Assembly: GCA_945923475.1 (NCBI GenBank)
Contig: CAMELE010000024.1
Span: 1 to 33,671 of the forward strand
Source: an uncultured Mollicutes bacterium
GTDB taxonomy: Bacteria > Bacillota_I > Bacilli_A > Acholeplasmatales > Anaeroplasmataceae
DNA length: 33,671 nt
Reading direction: 5' to 3'
Shown: positions 7,736 to 17,112 of the stretch, piece after piece
Numbering within the stretch: the stretch's first letter is position 1
How the letters are laid out: each line of letters begins with the position of its first letter
Made by a program: the position numbers and the translations under genes
The notes under the pieces: generated by a model
What the model saw: the letters and a program-made list of their open reading frames with translations, nothing else
Told to the model about the DNA's origin: nothing
Databases searched by the model: none

Positions 7736-8298
7736 TGAAATTAATAGTAGGACTTGGTAATATTGGCCGCGAATATGAGCATACTAGACATAATGTAGGC
7801 TTTGATACAATTGATATACTAGCTGATATGCTTAATGTGTCATTTAAAGAAGAAAAAAGCTTTAAGGGAAGCATTGCAGCTGTAAATGTTAATGGTCATA
7901 AGGCTATTTTATTAAAGCCATCTACATATATGAATTTATCAGGAGATAGCGTTATTCTTGTAATGAAGTATTACAAAATAGCAATTGATGATTTAATTGT
8001 GATATCTGATGATTTAGATATGGTTGCTGGCAAGGTTCGTTTACGCTTTAAGGGTAGTGCAGGTGGTCATAACGGGCTTAAGAGCATTATTGCCAATTTA
8101 CAAAATGAAGAATTTAAAAGAATTAAAATTGGAATTGATAAGGATAAGCTAATTCCAGTTGTGGATTGGGTTTTAGGAAGACCAAAAGATTCTGACAAGG
8201 AAGCCATGGATAAAGCATTTAATCATGTAGCAGATGTTTTAAAGGATTATATTATGTATGAAGATGATAAACGTCTAGCCACAAAAATAGCATTGTAA
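7735..8298 (+). CDS. pth: Peptidyl-tRNA hydrolase
   Basis: Pth releases tRNA from peptidyl-tRNAs that drop off the ribosome; the B. subtilis gene is called spoVC because a mutant blocks sporulation. The 187-residue product has the typical N-terminus LIVGLGNIGREYEHTRHNVGF (Asn9 and catalytic His19), then KPSTYMNLSGDSV, SDDLDMVAGKVRLR, and GSAGGHNGLKSI, all family hallmarks. It shares the TAATG junction with prs and lacks a strong Shine-Dalgarno of its own. The prs-pth-mfd order follows B. subtilis, without ctc and fin. Confidence 0.96.
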   Translation: MKLIVGLGNIGREYEHTRHNVGFDTIDILADMLNVSFKEEKSFKGSIAAVNVNGHKAILLKPSTYMNLSGDSVILVMKYYKIAIDDLIVISDDLDMVAGKVRLRFKGSAGGHNGLKSIIANLQNEEFKRIKIGIDKDKLIPVVDWVLGRPKDSDKEAMDKAFNHVADVLKDYIMYEDDKRLATKIAL

Positions 8299-8320
8299 AG
8301 AAGTAAGAAGGAGTAGAGAA

Positions 8321-8848
8321 ATGGATTATAAAATACTTGAGTTTATAAGACTACATTTTAAATGTAGCTTCTTAGATAAGTTTATGAAGCATTTTTCTAC
8401 TCTCTTTAATTATTCGATAATTTGGATGATTTTAGGAGTAGTATTATTCTTTTTTAAAGCTACAAGACAATATGGCTTTGAAATTTTCCTTGCGTTAACA
8501 TTAGAATTATTAATTTGTAATGCATTTATTAAAAGATTTACCAAACGAGAGCGTCCGTTTAAGCGTAACGAGGAAATAAATTTACTAATTAATCCACCGA
8601 AGGATTATTCCTTCCCATCAGGGCATACACTATGTGCATTTTTAGTAGCTACAATAATGATATATTTTAATATGTGGCTTGCACTTGCTTTATTTTTAGT
8701 AGCCGTTATATTAGCTTTTTCCAGGGTATATTTGTATGTTCATTTTCCAAGTGATGTCCTTGCTGGGGCTATTTTAGGTGTATGTATTGCCCTAATAGCT
8801 CATGTATGTACTAATCAAATGATAAGAATTGGATGGCTTGAGCTTTAA
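8321..8848 (+). CDS. PAP2-family membrane phosphatase
   Basis: PAP2 membrane phosphatases dephosphorylate lipid phosphates such as undecaprenyl pyrophosphate or phosphatidylglycerol phosphate. All three signature motifs are present: KRFTKRERP (residues 71-79, the K-x6-RP motif), FPSGH (98-102) and SR-x5-H-x3-D (134-145: SRVYLYVHFPSD). About five hydrophobic helices surround them, and no signal peptide is needed. The ATG at 8321 is preceded by AAGGAG. It is inserted between pth and mfd, where B. subtilis has fin. Substrate is not determinable from sequence; an UppP/BcrC-like role in recycling undecaprenyl pyrophosphate is one possibility. Confidence 0.92.
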   Translation: MDYKILEFIRLHFKCSFLDKFMKHFSTLFNYSIIWMILGVVLFFFKATRQYGFEIFLALTLELLICNAFIKRFTKRERPFKRNEEINLLINPPKDYSFPSGHTLCAFLVATIMIYFNMWLALALFLVAVILAFSRVYLYVHFPSDVLAGAILGVCIALIAHVCTNQMIRIGWLEL

Positions 8849-8869
8849 ATTTTATAAAGTGATTAAGGT

Positions 8870-8897
8870 AGTAGGAAGATGATTCCTACTTTGTTTG
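8870..8897 (+). terminator. Terminator-like hairpin ahead of mfd
   Basis: AGTAGGAA (8870-8877) and TTCCTACT (8883-8890) form a perfect 8-bp stem with the loop GATGA, followed by TTGTTTGCTT, a broken T-tract. It ends only 23 bases before the mfd ATG and no clear promoter lies between, so it may be a leaky terminator that lowers mfd expression relative to prs and pth. Confidence 0.5.
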
Positions 8898-8913
8898 CTT
8901 GAGGAGAGATAAT

Positions 8914-11900
8914 ATGTTTAGTAATTATTTATATCAAAAACTTAATAATGTAATAGCTTCAAACGAAAAAATATTTTTAAAAAATCAAAATATTAATTTT
9001 ATGATAGAGATGATTAAAGCAGATTTTATTCAAAATCATAAAACTATTTTTGCTATATTACCTACATTATATGAAGCAGAGCGTGTTTACGAAGCTTTGA
9101 TCAATGATTTAGAGGATGAAAATGTGTTATTTTTCCCATCAGATGAAATTGTAGCTGCGCAAATGATTGAATCAATGGGTGATTTTAAGTACGAAAGAAT
9201 AAATACCCTTGTATCATTACTTGAGGATAATGAATATATCGTTGTAACAAATTTAGCGGGAGCAATTAGATTTGAAGCTAGCAAGGAGTATTGGACATCC
9301 TGTATAATTAATATCAATAAGGATTCTATTATTGATGAAGAAAAGCTATATAATAATTTATTAAAATTAGGCTATCAATTTTCTTATACGGTTACTAAAA
9401 CAGGACAATTTTCACATCGTGGATCAATCATTGATATATTTCCTTTAAATTATAATAATCCTATTAGATTAGATTTGTTTGATGATACAATTGATGAAAT
9501 GAAGTATTTTGATGTGGATACACAACGTTCGTTAGAGAAAATTGATGAATTTACAATTATTCCTGTTGTAGAGATGGTTTATGATAATGAGATTCTAAAG
9601 AGTGCTACAAAAGAAATAGCTGATTATGCAAAAAAAATTAATGTATCTGAGTTAGAAATGAATCGAATTAACAAGGATATTGAAGCTTTGAATTTCCATA
9701 AGGATCATTCGTCATTACATCGTTATATAAGTTTTTTTGGCCATAAATCTACGATTTTTGATTATAAAGAAGATTCTAAGCTATATTTAATGGATTATAA
9801 GAAGTGTGAGGATAATTATAATCAAATGATTATAGATTTAAATAATTACTCAAACGAAAAAAATGAAATATTCTCTTTGCACATCAATCAATTTCTAGCT
9901 TTTTGTGATTTAGTTGATAGAGCAAATGTACTATCTGAGGGTGTCGTAAATGTATTTGAAAATGGAATCGATTATTTTACAACAATTCCAGCAGATTTTC
10001 ATGCACATCCTGAGGCTATTATTAAGTATCTTAATGATATTTATGGTAAATATACCTTAGTATTGAGTATAAAAAATCAAATTAGGAAGGATAGATTGAT
10101 TGAAACCTTACTTGATGAAAGAATGAATTATAATAATTGTGATCTCACTCAAAAAATAGAAGAGAATAGTTTTAATATTATTATGAAGGAGCATATTAAT
10201 TCATTTAAATCAGAGGCATTAAATTTAATTGTTTTAGATGAAACTACATTATTTGATATTAAAGCTTCACAGATACTTAAACCTAGATACAAGTCAATCT
10301 ATAAGAATACAACCAAGATTAGTCGCTATGATGAGCTAGAGATAGGAGACTATGTTGTTCATTTTGATTATGGTATTGGTATATATCGAGGCCTTAAGAC
10401 ATTAGAGGCATCTGGTGTTTGGAGAGATTATATTCAAGTTGAATATGATAAAGGAGACTCTTTATATGTCCCGCTTGAGCAAATTGGATCGCTTGAAAAA
10501 TATAGTGCAGGGGAAGCAAGAAGAGTCACTCTATCGACGCTTGGTACAAAGAAATGGAGCCAAGCAAAGGAAAAGGTTAGAAGAAAGCTTCATAACATTA
10601 GCCAGGAGCTGATTAAATTGTACGCCTCAAGAAGTGCTGCAGTCGGCTTTGCGTGTGGACCTGATACAGCTGATCAAGTGTTATTTGAAGCCGATTTCGG
10701 CTATGAGCTAACACCAGATCAAGCAAAGGCAATTAAAGAAATTAAGGCTGAAATGGAGACGGAAAAGGTTATGGACCGTCTTGTTTGTGGAGATGTTGGC
10801 TATGGTAAAACAGAAATAGCGCTAAGAGCGGCATTTAAAGCGGTTGAAAACGGCAAGCAGGTTGCATTACTTGCACCTACTACAATTCTTACTCGTCAGC
10901 ATTACTATACATTTAAAAATAGAATGGAAAGGTTTGGCATAAGAGTTGATTTGTTTAATCGTATGCAAAAAACTAAGGCTTTAAATGCGACTAGGGAAGG
11001 TTTGAAATCTGGCGAGGTTGATGTAGTTATTGGTACCCACAAGCTTCTTGGTGCAGATATTAAATTTAATAATTTAGGTTTATTGATTATTGATGAGGAG
11101 CAGCGATTTGGAGTTGCTCAAAAAGAAAAGATTAAATCTCTTAAGGTTAATGTAGATGCTATAACTCTATCTGCAACCCCTATTCCAAGAACTCTTCAAA
11201 TGTCAATGATGGGAATCAAAACATTATCAATGCTAGAAACTCCGCCAAAGAATCGTTATCCAATTCAGACATATGTTCTTGAAAGAAATGATTCAATCAT
11301 CAGAGACGCAATTACAAGAGAGCTTTCTCGTCATGGTCAAGTGTTTTACATGTATAATTTTACCGAAACAATTTACGAGGTAGCTTCCCATATTCAAGCA
11401 CTTGTCCCTGAGGCTAGAATATGTGTTGGACATGGTAAAATGGATAAAAATGAGTTAGAGGATATAATTGCTAATTTCATTGATCGAAAATATGATGTAC
11501 TTGTTTGTACAACAATTATTGAAACAGGAATTGATATTCCGGACGCAAATACCCTTATTATTCACGACGCAAATCGTTTAGGATTATCTCAGCTTTACCA
11601 GCTACGTGGACGTGTAGGTAGAAGTGATAAAATAGCCTATGCATATCTAATGTATGAGCCTCATTATGTTTTAACTGAAACTGCGTTAAAGAGGTTAGAT
11701 ACTATAAAAGAGTTTAACGAGCTAGGCTCTGGCTTTAAAATTGCAATGAGTGATCTTGCAATAAGAGGAGCTGGCGATATTTTAGGCGATGAGCAATCAG
11801 GCTTTATTGAATCGGTTGGACTTGAAACATATCTTCATATTCTAGATGAAGAGCTTAAGCGAATAACAAATCCGTTACCACCAGATCCTCCTAGAGAAAA

Positions 11901-12345
11901 GGATGCGTCCTTAAATAAGGCTTATGCTGATAGATTGATTCCTTCTAAATATATTGATAACGATGATGTGAAAATTGAAATTCATAAACGAATTAGTAAG
12001 CTTAATCGTATAAGTGATATTAAAGAATTATCTGCGGAGCTTAGAGATAGATTTGGAGATTATGATGAGCAAATTAATACATATATGTATGAAATGCTAT
12101 TGAATAAGCTAACTGATAAGCTGGAGATAACGAAGATTGTAGATAATAAAATGCAGATGATCTTATTTATGTCAGAGCATATGAGTAATCAAATGGATGG
12201 AAATAAAATGTTTGCACTTGCAAATAGTGTAAGCAAAAATATTAATCTTCATTATTATAATAAGCAAATTGAAATAATTATAAATAAAATGAAGAATTCT
12301 AATCATATTGTGATTCTTTCGACATTTTTAGATAAATTAATCTAA
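8914..12345 (+). CDS. mfd: Transcription-repair coupling factor Mfd
   Basis: Mfd removes RNA polymerase stalled at DNA lesions by ATP-driven translocation and recruits UvrA to the site. The 1143-residue product shows, in order, a UvrB-homology region (~residues 1-210, including DIFPLNYNNPIRLDLFDD), a CarD-like RNA-polymerase interaction domain (EIGDYVVHFDYGIGIYRG, ~475-530), superfamily 2 helicase lobes with Walker A GDVGYGKTE (626-634) and Walker B DEEQ (727-730), the translocation motif LYQLRGRVGRSDK, and a C-terminal TRCF domain. A TTG at 8899 is in frame, but the ATG at 8914 has GAGGAG seven to eight bases upstream and is preferred. mfd-spoVT adjacency matches B. subtilis. Confidence 0.97.
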   Translation: MFSNYLYQKLNNVIASNEKIFLKNQNINFMIEMIKADFIQNHKTIFAILPTLYEAERVYEALINDLEDENVLFFPSDEIVAAQMIESMGDFKYERINTLVSLLEDNEYIVVTNLAGAIRFEASKEYWTSCIININKDSIIDEEKLYNNLLKLGYQFSYTVTKTGQFSHRGSIIDIFPLNYNNPIRLDLFDDTIDEMKYFDVDTQRSLEKIDEFTIIPVVEMVYDNEILKSATKEIADYAKKINVSELEMNRINKDIEALNFHKDHSSLHRYISFFGHKSTIFDYKEDSKLYLMDYKKCEDNYNQMIIDLNNYSNEKNEIFSLHINQFLAFCDLVDRANVLSEGVVNVFENGIDYFTTIPADFHAHPEAIIKYLNDIYGKYTLVLSIKNQIRKDRLIETLLDERMNYNNCDLTQKIEENSFNIIMKEHINSFKSEALNLIVLDETTLFDIKASQILKPRYKSIYKNTTKISRYDELEIGDYVVHFDYGIGIYRGLKTLEASGVWRDYIQVEYDKGDSLYVPLEQIGSLEKYSAGEARRVTLSTLGTKKWSQAKEKVRRKLHNISQELIKLYASRSAAVGFACGPDTADQVLFEADFGYELTPDQAKAIKEIKAEMETEKVMDRLVCGDVGYGKTEIALRAAFKAVENGKQVALLAPTTILTRQHYYTFKNRMERFGIRVDLFNRMQKTKALNATREGLKSGEVDVVIGTHKLLGADIKFNNLGLLIIDEEQRFGVAQKEKIKSLKVNVDAITLSATPIPRTLQMSMMGIKTLSMLETPPKNRYPIQTYVLERNDSIIRDAITRELSRHGQVFYMYNFTETIYEVASHIQALVPEARICVGHGKMDKNELEDIIANFIDRKYDVLVCTTIIETGIDIPDANTLIIHDANRLGLSQLYQLRGRVGRSDKIAYAYLMYEPHYVLTETALKRLDTIKEFNELGSGFKIAMSDLAIRGAGDILGDEQSGFIESVGLETYLHILDEELKRITNPLPPDPPREKDASLNKAYADRLIPSKYIDNDDVKIEIHKRISKLNRISDIKELSAELRDRFGDYDEQINTYMYEMLLNKLTDKLEITKIVDNKMQMILFMSEHMSNQMDGNKMFALANSVSKNINLHYYNKQIEIIINKMKNSNHIVILSTFLDKLI

Positions 12346-12393
12346 TTACTAATAAATATTATTTTTTTGGTAAAAATAAATGTGGTGAAAAAT

Positions 12394-12918
12394 ATGAAAG
12401 AAACTGGCGTAATAAGAAGAATTGATGAACTTGGGAGAATTGTTATACCAAAGGAAATTAGAAAAAGACTTCGAGTTGGTCCAGGTGATATGCTTGATAT
12501 ATACACCTCAAATAAAGAGATAATCTTATCTAAATACACTGTTGTTGGGGAATTTAATGAGCATTTAACGCATTTACTTGATGCTTTAAAAAAGGATAAA
12601 ATTGATTTTTTAGTCGCCTCATCATCAGAGGTTATTGCATCAACTACTAAGGAAATAAAACCTATGGAAGAGCTTAGCTTAGCATTCTTAGATTTGTTTT
12701 TAAAAAACGGAACGCTTGAGTTATCTAAGGAAAATAAGGTTGAAATCGTGCCTGGAACAAATATTAAAAGATATGTTTATGGAAAGAAAATATACCATTT
12801 AGGTGATTTGTTTGCAGTGATAATTATTTTAAGTGATAACCCATTAATGAAGACTGAATATGACGCCCTTAGTGTTATAGAAAAATATTTACTTAATTAT
12901 GTTTCAAAGATAGCTTAG
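12394..12918 (+). CDS. spoVT: Stage V sporulation regulator SpoVT
   Basis: SpoVT is an AbrB-type transcription factor that adjusts late forespore gene expression in B. subtilis. The N-terminal swapped-hairpin DNA-binding domain is clear: MKETGVIRRIDELGRIVIPKEI, RKRLRVGPGDMLDIYT, EIILSKY. The rest of the protein (~residues 55-174) corresponds to the GAF-like domain of SpoVT, absent from AbrB itself. The ATG at 12394 is chosen because it gives the conserved MKxTG start and follows GGTGA; a TTG 27 bases upstream has no support. Its 174 residues compare with 178 in B. subtilis. It is the last gene of the prs operon, ended by a strong terminator. Confidence 0.95.
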   Translation: MKETGVIRRIDELGRIVIPKEIRKRLRVGPGDMLDIYTSNKEIILSKYTVVGEFNEHLTHLLDALKKDKIDFLVASSSEVIASTTKEIKPMEELSLAFLDLFLKNGTLELSKENKVEIVPGTNIKRYVYGKKIYHLGDLFAVIIILSDNPLMKTEYDALSVIEKYLLNYVSKIA

Positions 12919-12928
12919 CTATAAAATT

Positions 12929-12966
12929 AAAGAACGAGATATTATATTTTGTTCTTTATTTTTTTT
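12929..12966 (+). terminator. Intrinsic terminator after spoVT
   Basis: AAAGAAC (12929-12935) pairs with GTTCTTT (12951-12957); the stem continues inward with A-U and G-U pairs. An eight-base T run (12959-12966) follows. It closes the prs-pth-PAP2-mfd-spoVT unit. Confidence 0.85.
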
Positions 12967-13080
12967 ATGTATATTTAGATATTAGTGTGTGGATGATAGA
13001 TATTTTAATTGTGTTTTACAGAAAAACTTATTTTAGCAAACAGCTTATTGTTAAATTTTATTCTTTTTCGTTAAAAACAA

Positions 13081-13109
13081 TTTAAAAACATTATGAAATT
13101 TGCTATAAT
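13081..13109 (+). promoter_or_regulatory. Promoter for the FAD dehydrogenase-purA operon
   Basis: TTTAAA (13081-13086), a 17-base spacer, then a perfect TATAAT (13104-13109), itself preceded by TGC so that an extended -10 is also present. The start codon at 13141 is 31 bases downstream. Confidence 0.7.
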
Positions 13110-13140
13110 GAAGTGTAAAAATAAAAGGCAGTGATAAGAT

Positions 13141-15841
<2,701 letters not shown>

Positions 15842-15842
<1 letters not shown>

Positions 15843-16288
15843 TGAAGACCCCTTTAATTATTAGTGCCTGTTTTTTAGGACGTAATGTAAAGTATAATGG
15901 TGGGAATAATCTTCTATCTAATATAAAGGAGCTAGAAGAATACTTTGAGTTAATTCCTATTTGCCCTGAAACCGAAGGAGGATTAAATACACCAAGGAAT
16001 CCTTCGGAAATTATAGGAGATAAGGTTTTCAGTAATATAGGTGAGGATGTAACTGCTCAATTTAGAAAAGGAGCTTCTATAGCATTAGAAAGAGCAATCA
16101 AATCTGGTGCTAAATTAGCTTTATTGAAATCTAAAAGCCCAAGCTGTGGAAATGGTTTAATTTATGATGGTGCATTTTCAGGTAACCTTACTGTTGGTGA
16201 TGGGATAGCAACATCTTTATTAAAAGAGCATGGAATAATGGTATTTACAGAGAATGAGATAGAACAATTATTTCAAAAAATAGCATAA
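15842..16288 (+). CDS. DUF523-family protein
   Basis: This is a 148-residue protein of the uncharacterised DUF523 (YbbK-like) family; no biochemical function is claimed. Family blocks are ISACFLGRNVKYNGGNN (7-23), IPICPETEGGLNTPRNPSEI (39-58), and LLKSKSPSCGNGLIYDG (93-109), followed by GDGIATSLLKEHGI. The conserved cysteines in SACFLG, ICPE and SPSCG could bind a metal or cluster. There is no signal peptide. The ATG at 15842 overlaps the purA stop as TAATG and has one of the strongest Shine-Dalgarno sequences in the window, so it is co-transcribed and coupled with purA. No convincing terminator follows before the pur promoter, so some read-through into the riboswitch leader is possible. Confidence 0.88.
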
Positions 16289-16308
16289 AAACCTTAAAAA
16301 AACGCAAT

Positions 16309-16336
16309 TTGAAATCGTTTTCTAGCGTACTATACT
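16309..16336 (+). promoter_or_regulatory. Sigma-A promoter of the purE operon
   Basis: TTGAAA (16309-16314), a 16-base spacer, then TATACT (16331-16336). A start point near 16343 would give a leader of about 305 bases before purE, enough to hold the riboswitch and both terminators. Confidence 0.6.
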
Positions 16337-16400
16337 AGCATTTGATGTATTTTTATGCTAATATATCAATGTATTTAAAATTTAAATGAAAATATATTTA

Positions 16401-16471
16401 TTCTTGTATATAAGCTTTAATGTGGTAAGCAAGTTTCTACCCCATAACCGTAAATATTGGGACTACGAGAA
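16401..16471 (+). ncRNA. Guanine-class purine riboswitch aptamer
   Basis: The conserved core is present in order: P1 5' strand TTCTTGTA (16401-16408), J1/2 TATA, P2/L2 with GCTT...AATGTGG...TAAGC, J2/3 AAGTTTCTACC (16431-16441), L3 ACCGTAAAT, and J3/1 GACTACG. P1 closes as an 8-bp helix with TACGAGAA (16464-16471), one G-U pair. The residue equivalent to xpt C74, which pairs with the ligand, is C16463, giving guanine rather than adenine specificity. P2 ends in a U-U pair beside L2, as the adenine add riboswitch does. P3 contains adjacent U-U and A-A mismatches next to L3, which is unusual. Binding is expected to turn purE-guaA off. Confidence 0.93.
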
Positions 16472-16499
16472 AAGATAAGGCGTAAGACGCCCTCTTTTT
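16469..16499 (+). terminator. Terminator 1 after the riboswitch aptamer
   Basis: GGCGT (16479-16483) and ACGCC (16487-16491) form a GC-rich stem with loop AAG. AAAAGA (16470-16475) can extend it by pairing with TCTTTT (16493-16498), and the T run 16495-16499 follows. Its outer arm overlaps the last bases of aptamer P1 by two. This is the expected position for a riboswitch terminator. I could not identify by eye a conventional antiterminator acting before this point. Confidence 0.72.
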
Positions 16500-16500
16500 G

Positions 16501-16535
16501 CTTACACATAAAGTATGAGGTGTTTTATGAGTAAG
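16501..16535 (+). promoter_or_regulatory. Hairpin presenting a leader-peptide start site
   Basis: CTTAC-A-CATAAA (16501-16512) pairs with TTTATG-A-GTAAG (16524-16535): 11 pairs around one A-A mismatch. The 11-base loop holds GAGGTG (16517-16522), a six-base Shine-Dalgarno, and the stem contains ATG 16527-16529 paired to CAT. No T-tract follows, so it is not a terminator. It looks like a structure that controls access to the start of the small ORF below. Confidence 0.5.
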
Positions 16536-16601
16536 TGTAAATTAAGAAAATTCAATAATAAACAAACTCATATATATGGGAATACTATGCAATTGCGATA
16601 A
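16527..16601 (+). CDS. Candidate 24-residue leader peptide of the pur operon
   Basis: The ORF runs from ATG 16527 to TAA 16599-16601 and would encode a 24-residue basic peptide starting MSKCKLRKFNN and ending GNTMQLR. It resembles no known protein and has no run of one regulatory amino acid. It is reported because of its position: GAGGTG lies 4 bases upstream of the ATG, and the stop codon falls inside the 5' arm of terminator 2 (16594-16602). A ribosome reaching the stop would cover that arm and block the hairpin. In AT-rich DNA a short ORF can arise by chance, so the call depends on this geometry, not on the peptide sequence. Confidence 0.38.
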   Translation: MSKCKLRKFNNKQTHIYGNTMQLR

Positions 16602-16624
16602 CTTTTTTGTTGTCGCATTTTTTT
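16594..16624 (+). terminator. Terminator 2 just upstream of purE
   Basis: TGCGATAAC (16594-16602) and GTTGTCGCA (16609-16617) form a 9-bp stem with one U-G pair and a T6 loop, followed by seven Ts (16618-16624). By eye it is among the best intrinsic terminators in the window, yet it lies only 23 bases before the purE start codon and inside the operon leader. It must therefore be regulated or leaky for purE-guaA to be expressed. Confidence 0.85.
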
Positions 16625-16647
16625 AATTTAAAAACGGAGGAATTAAC

Positions 16648-17112
16648 ATGGTTGGAGTTATAATGGGCTCAAAAAGTGATTATGAGGTAATGAAGGATGC
16701 GTGCGACATACTTGATTTACTAGAAATTGAATATGAGGTGAAGGTTGTATCTGCACATAGAACACCTAATTTACTTGTATCATATGCCCAAGAAGCTGCA
16801 CAAAGAAACATCGATTTGATTATTGCTGGAGCAGGAGGTGCTGCTCATTTACCAGGAATGGTAGCGTCACTTACACATCTACCGGTCATTGGTGTTCCAG
16901 TAAAATCAAGAGCTTTATCAGGTATTGATTCACTTTTATCTATTGTACAAATGCCTGGTGGAGTACCTGTTGGTACAATGGCTATTAATGGGGCTAAAAA
17001 TGCTGGATTATATGCAGCATCAATCTTAGCAATGCATGATGAAAAGGTTAAAAAGAATTTGATTGCGTATAGGGAAAAACAAACAAAGGATGTGCTTGAA
17101 ATTGAACTCTAA
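16648..17112 (+). CDS. purE: N5-carboxyaminoimidazole ribonucleotide mutase
   Basis: PurE moves the carboxyl group of N5-CAIR to carbon, making CAIR, the sixth intermediate on the way to IMP. The 154-residue product is a class I PurE, as its pairing with PurK implies: [10 protein letters not shown] (6-15), SAHRTP with His37 (35-40), and [15 protein letters not shown], then [13 protein letters not shown]. Length is typical (~160). The ATG at 16648 follows CGGAGG. It is the first gene after the riboswitch leader and overlaps the start region of purK by about 20 bases, so the two enzymes, which act in sequence, are translationally coupled. Confidence 0.97.
   Translation: MVGVIMGSKSDYEVMKDACDILDLLEIEYEVKVVSAHRTPNLLVSYAQEAAQRNIDLIIAGAGGAAHLPGMVASLTHLPVIGVPVKSRALSGIDSLLSIVQMPGGVPVGTMAINGAKNAGLYAASILAMHDEKVKKNLIAYREKQTKDVLEIEL

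Noticed and set aside
10415-10612. Small same-strand open frame within mfd
   Set aside because: It is out of frame with the CarD-like region of mfd, whose reading is continuous and well conserved.
12342-12539. 65-codon minus-strand frame opposite the start of spoVT
   Set aside because: It is a shadow of the AbrB-type domain; no independent promoter or homology was seen.
16289-16320. Terminator between the DUF523 gene and the pur promoter
   Set aside because: AAACG and CGTTT could pair weakly around 16300-16320, but the stem is short, bulged and not followed by a T-tract.
16500-16647. A second known aptamer (PRPP/ykkC-type or ZTP) in tandem with the guanine aptamer
   Set aside because: Tandem guanine-PRPP riboswitches are known before purine genes, so I looked for the conserved ykkC and ZTP cores; neither could be seen. 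The segment is better described as a hairpin, a short ORF and a terminator.
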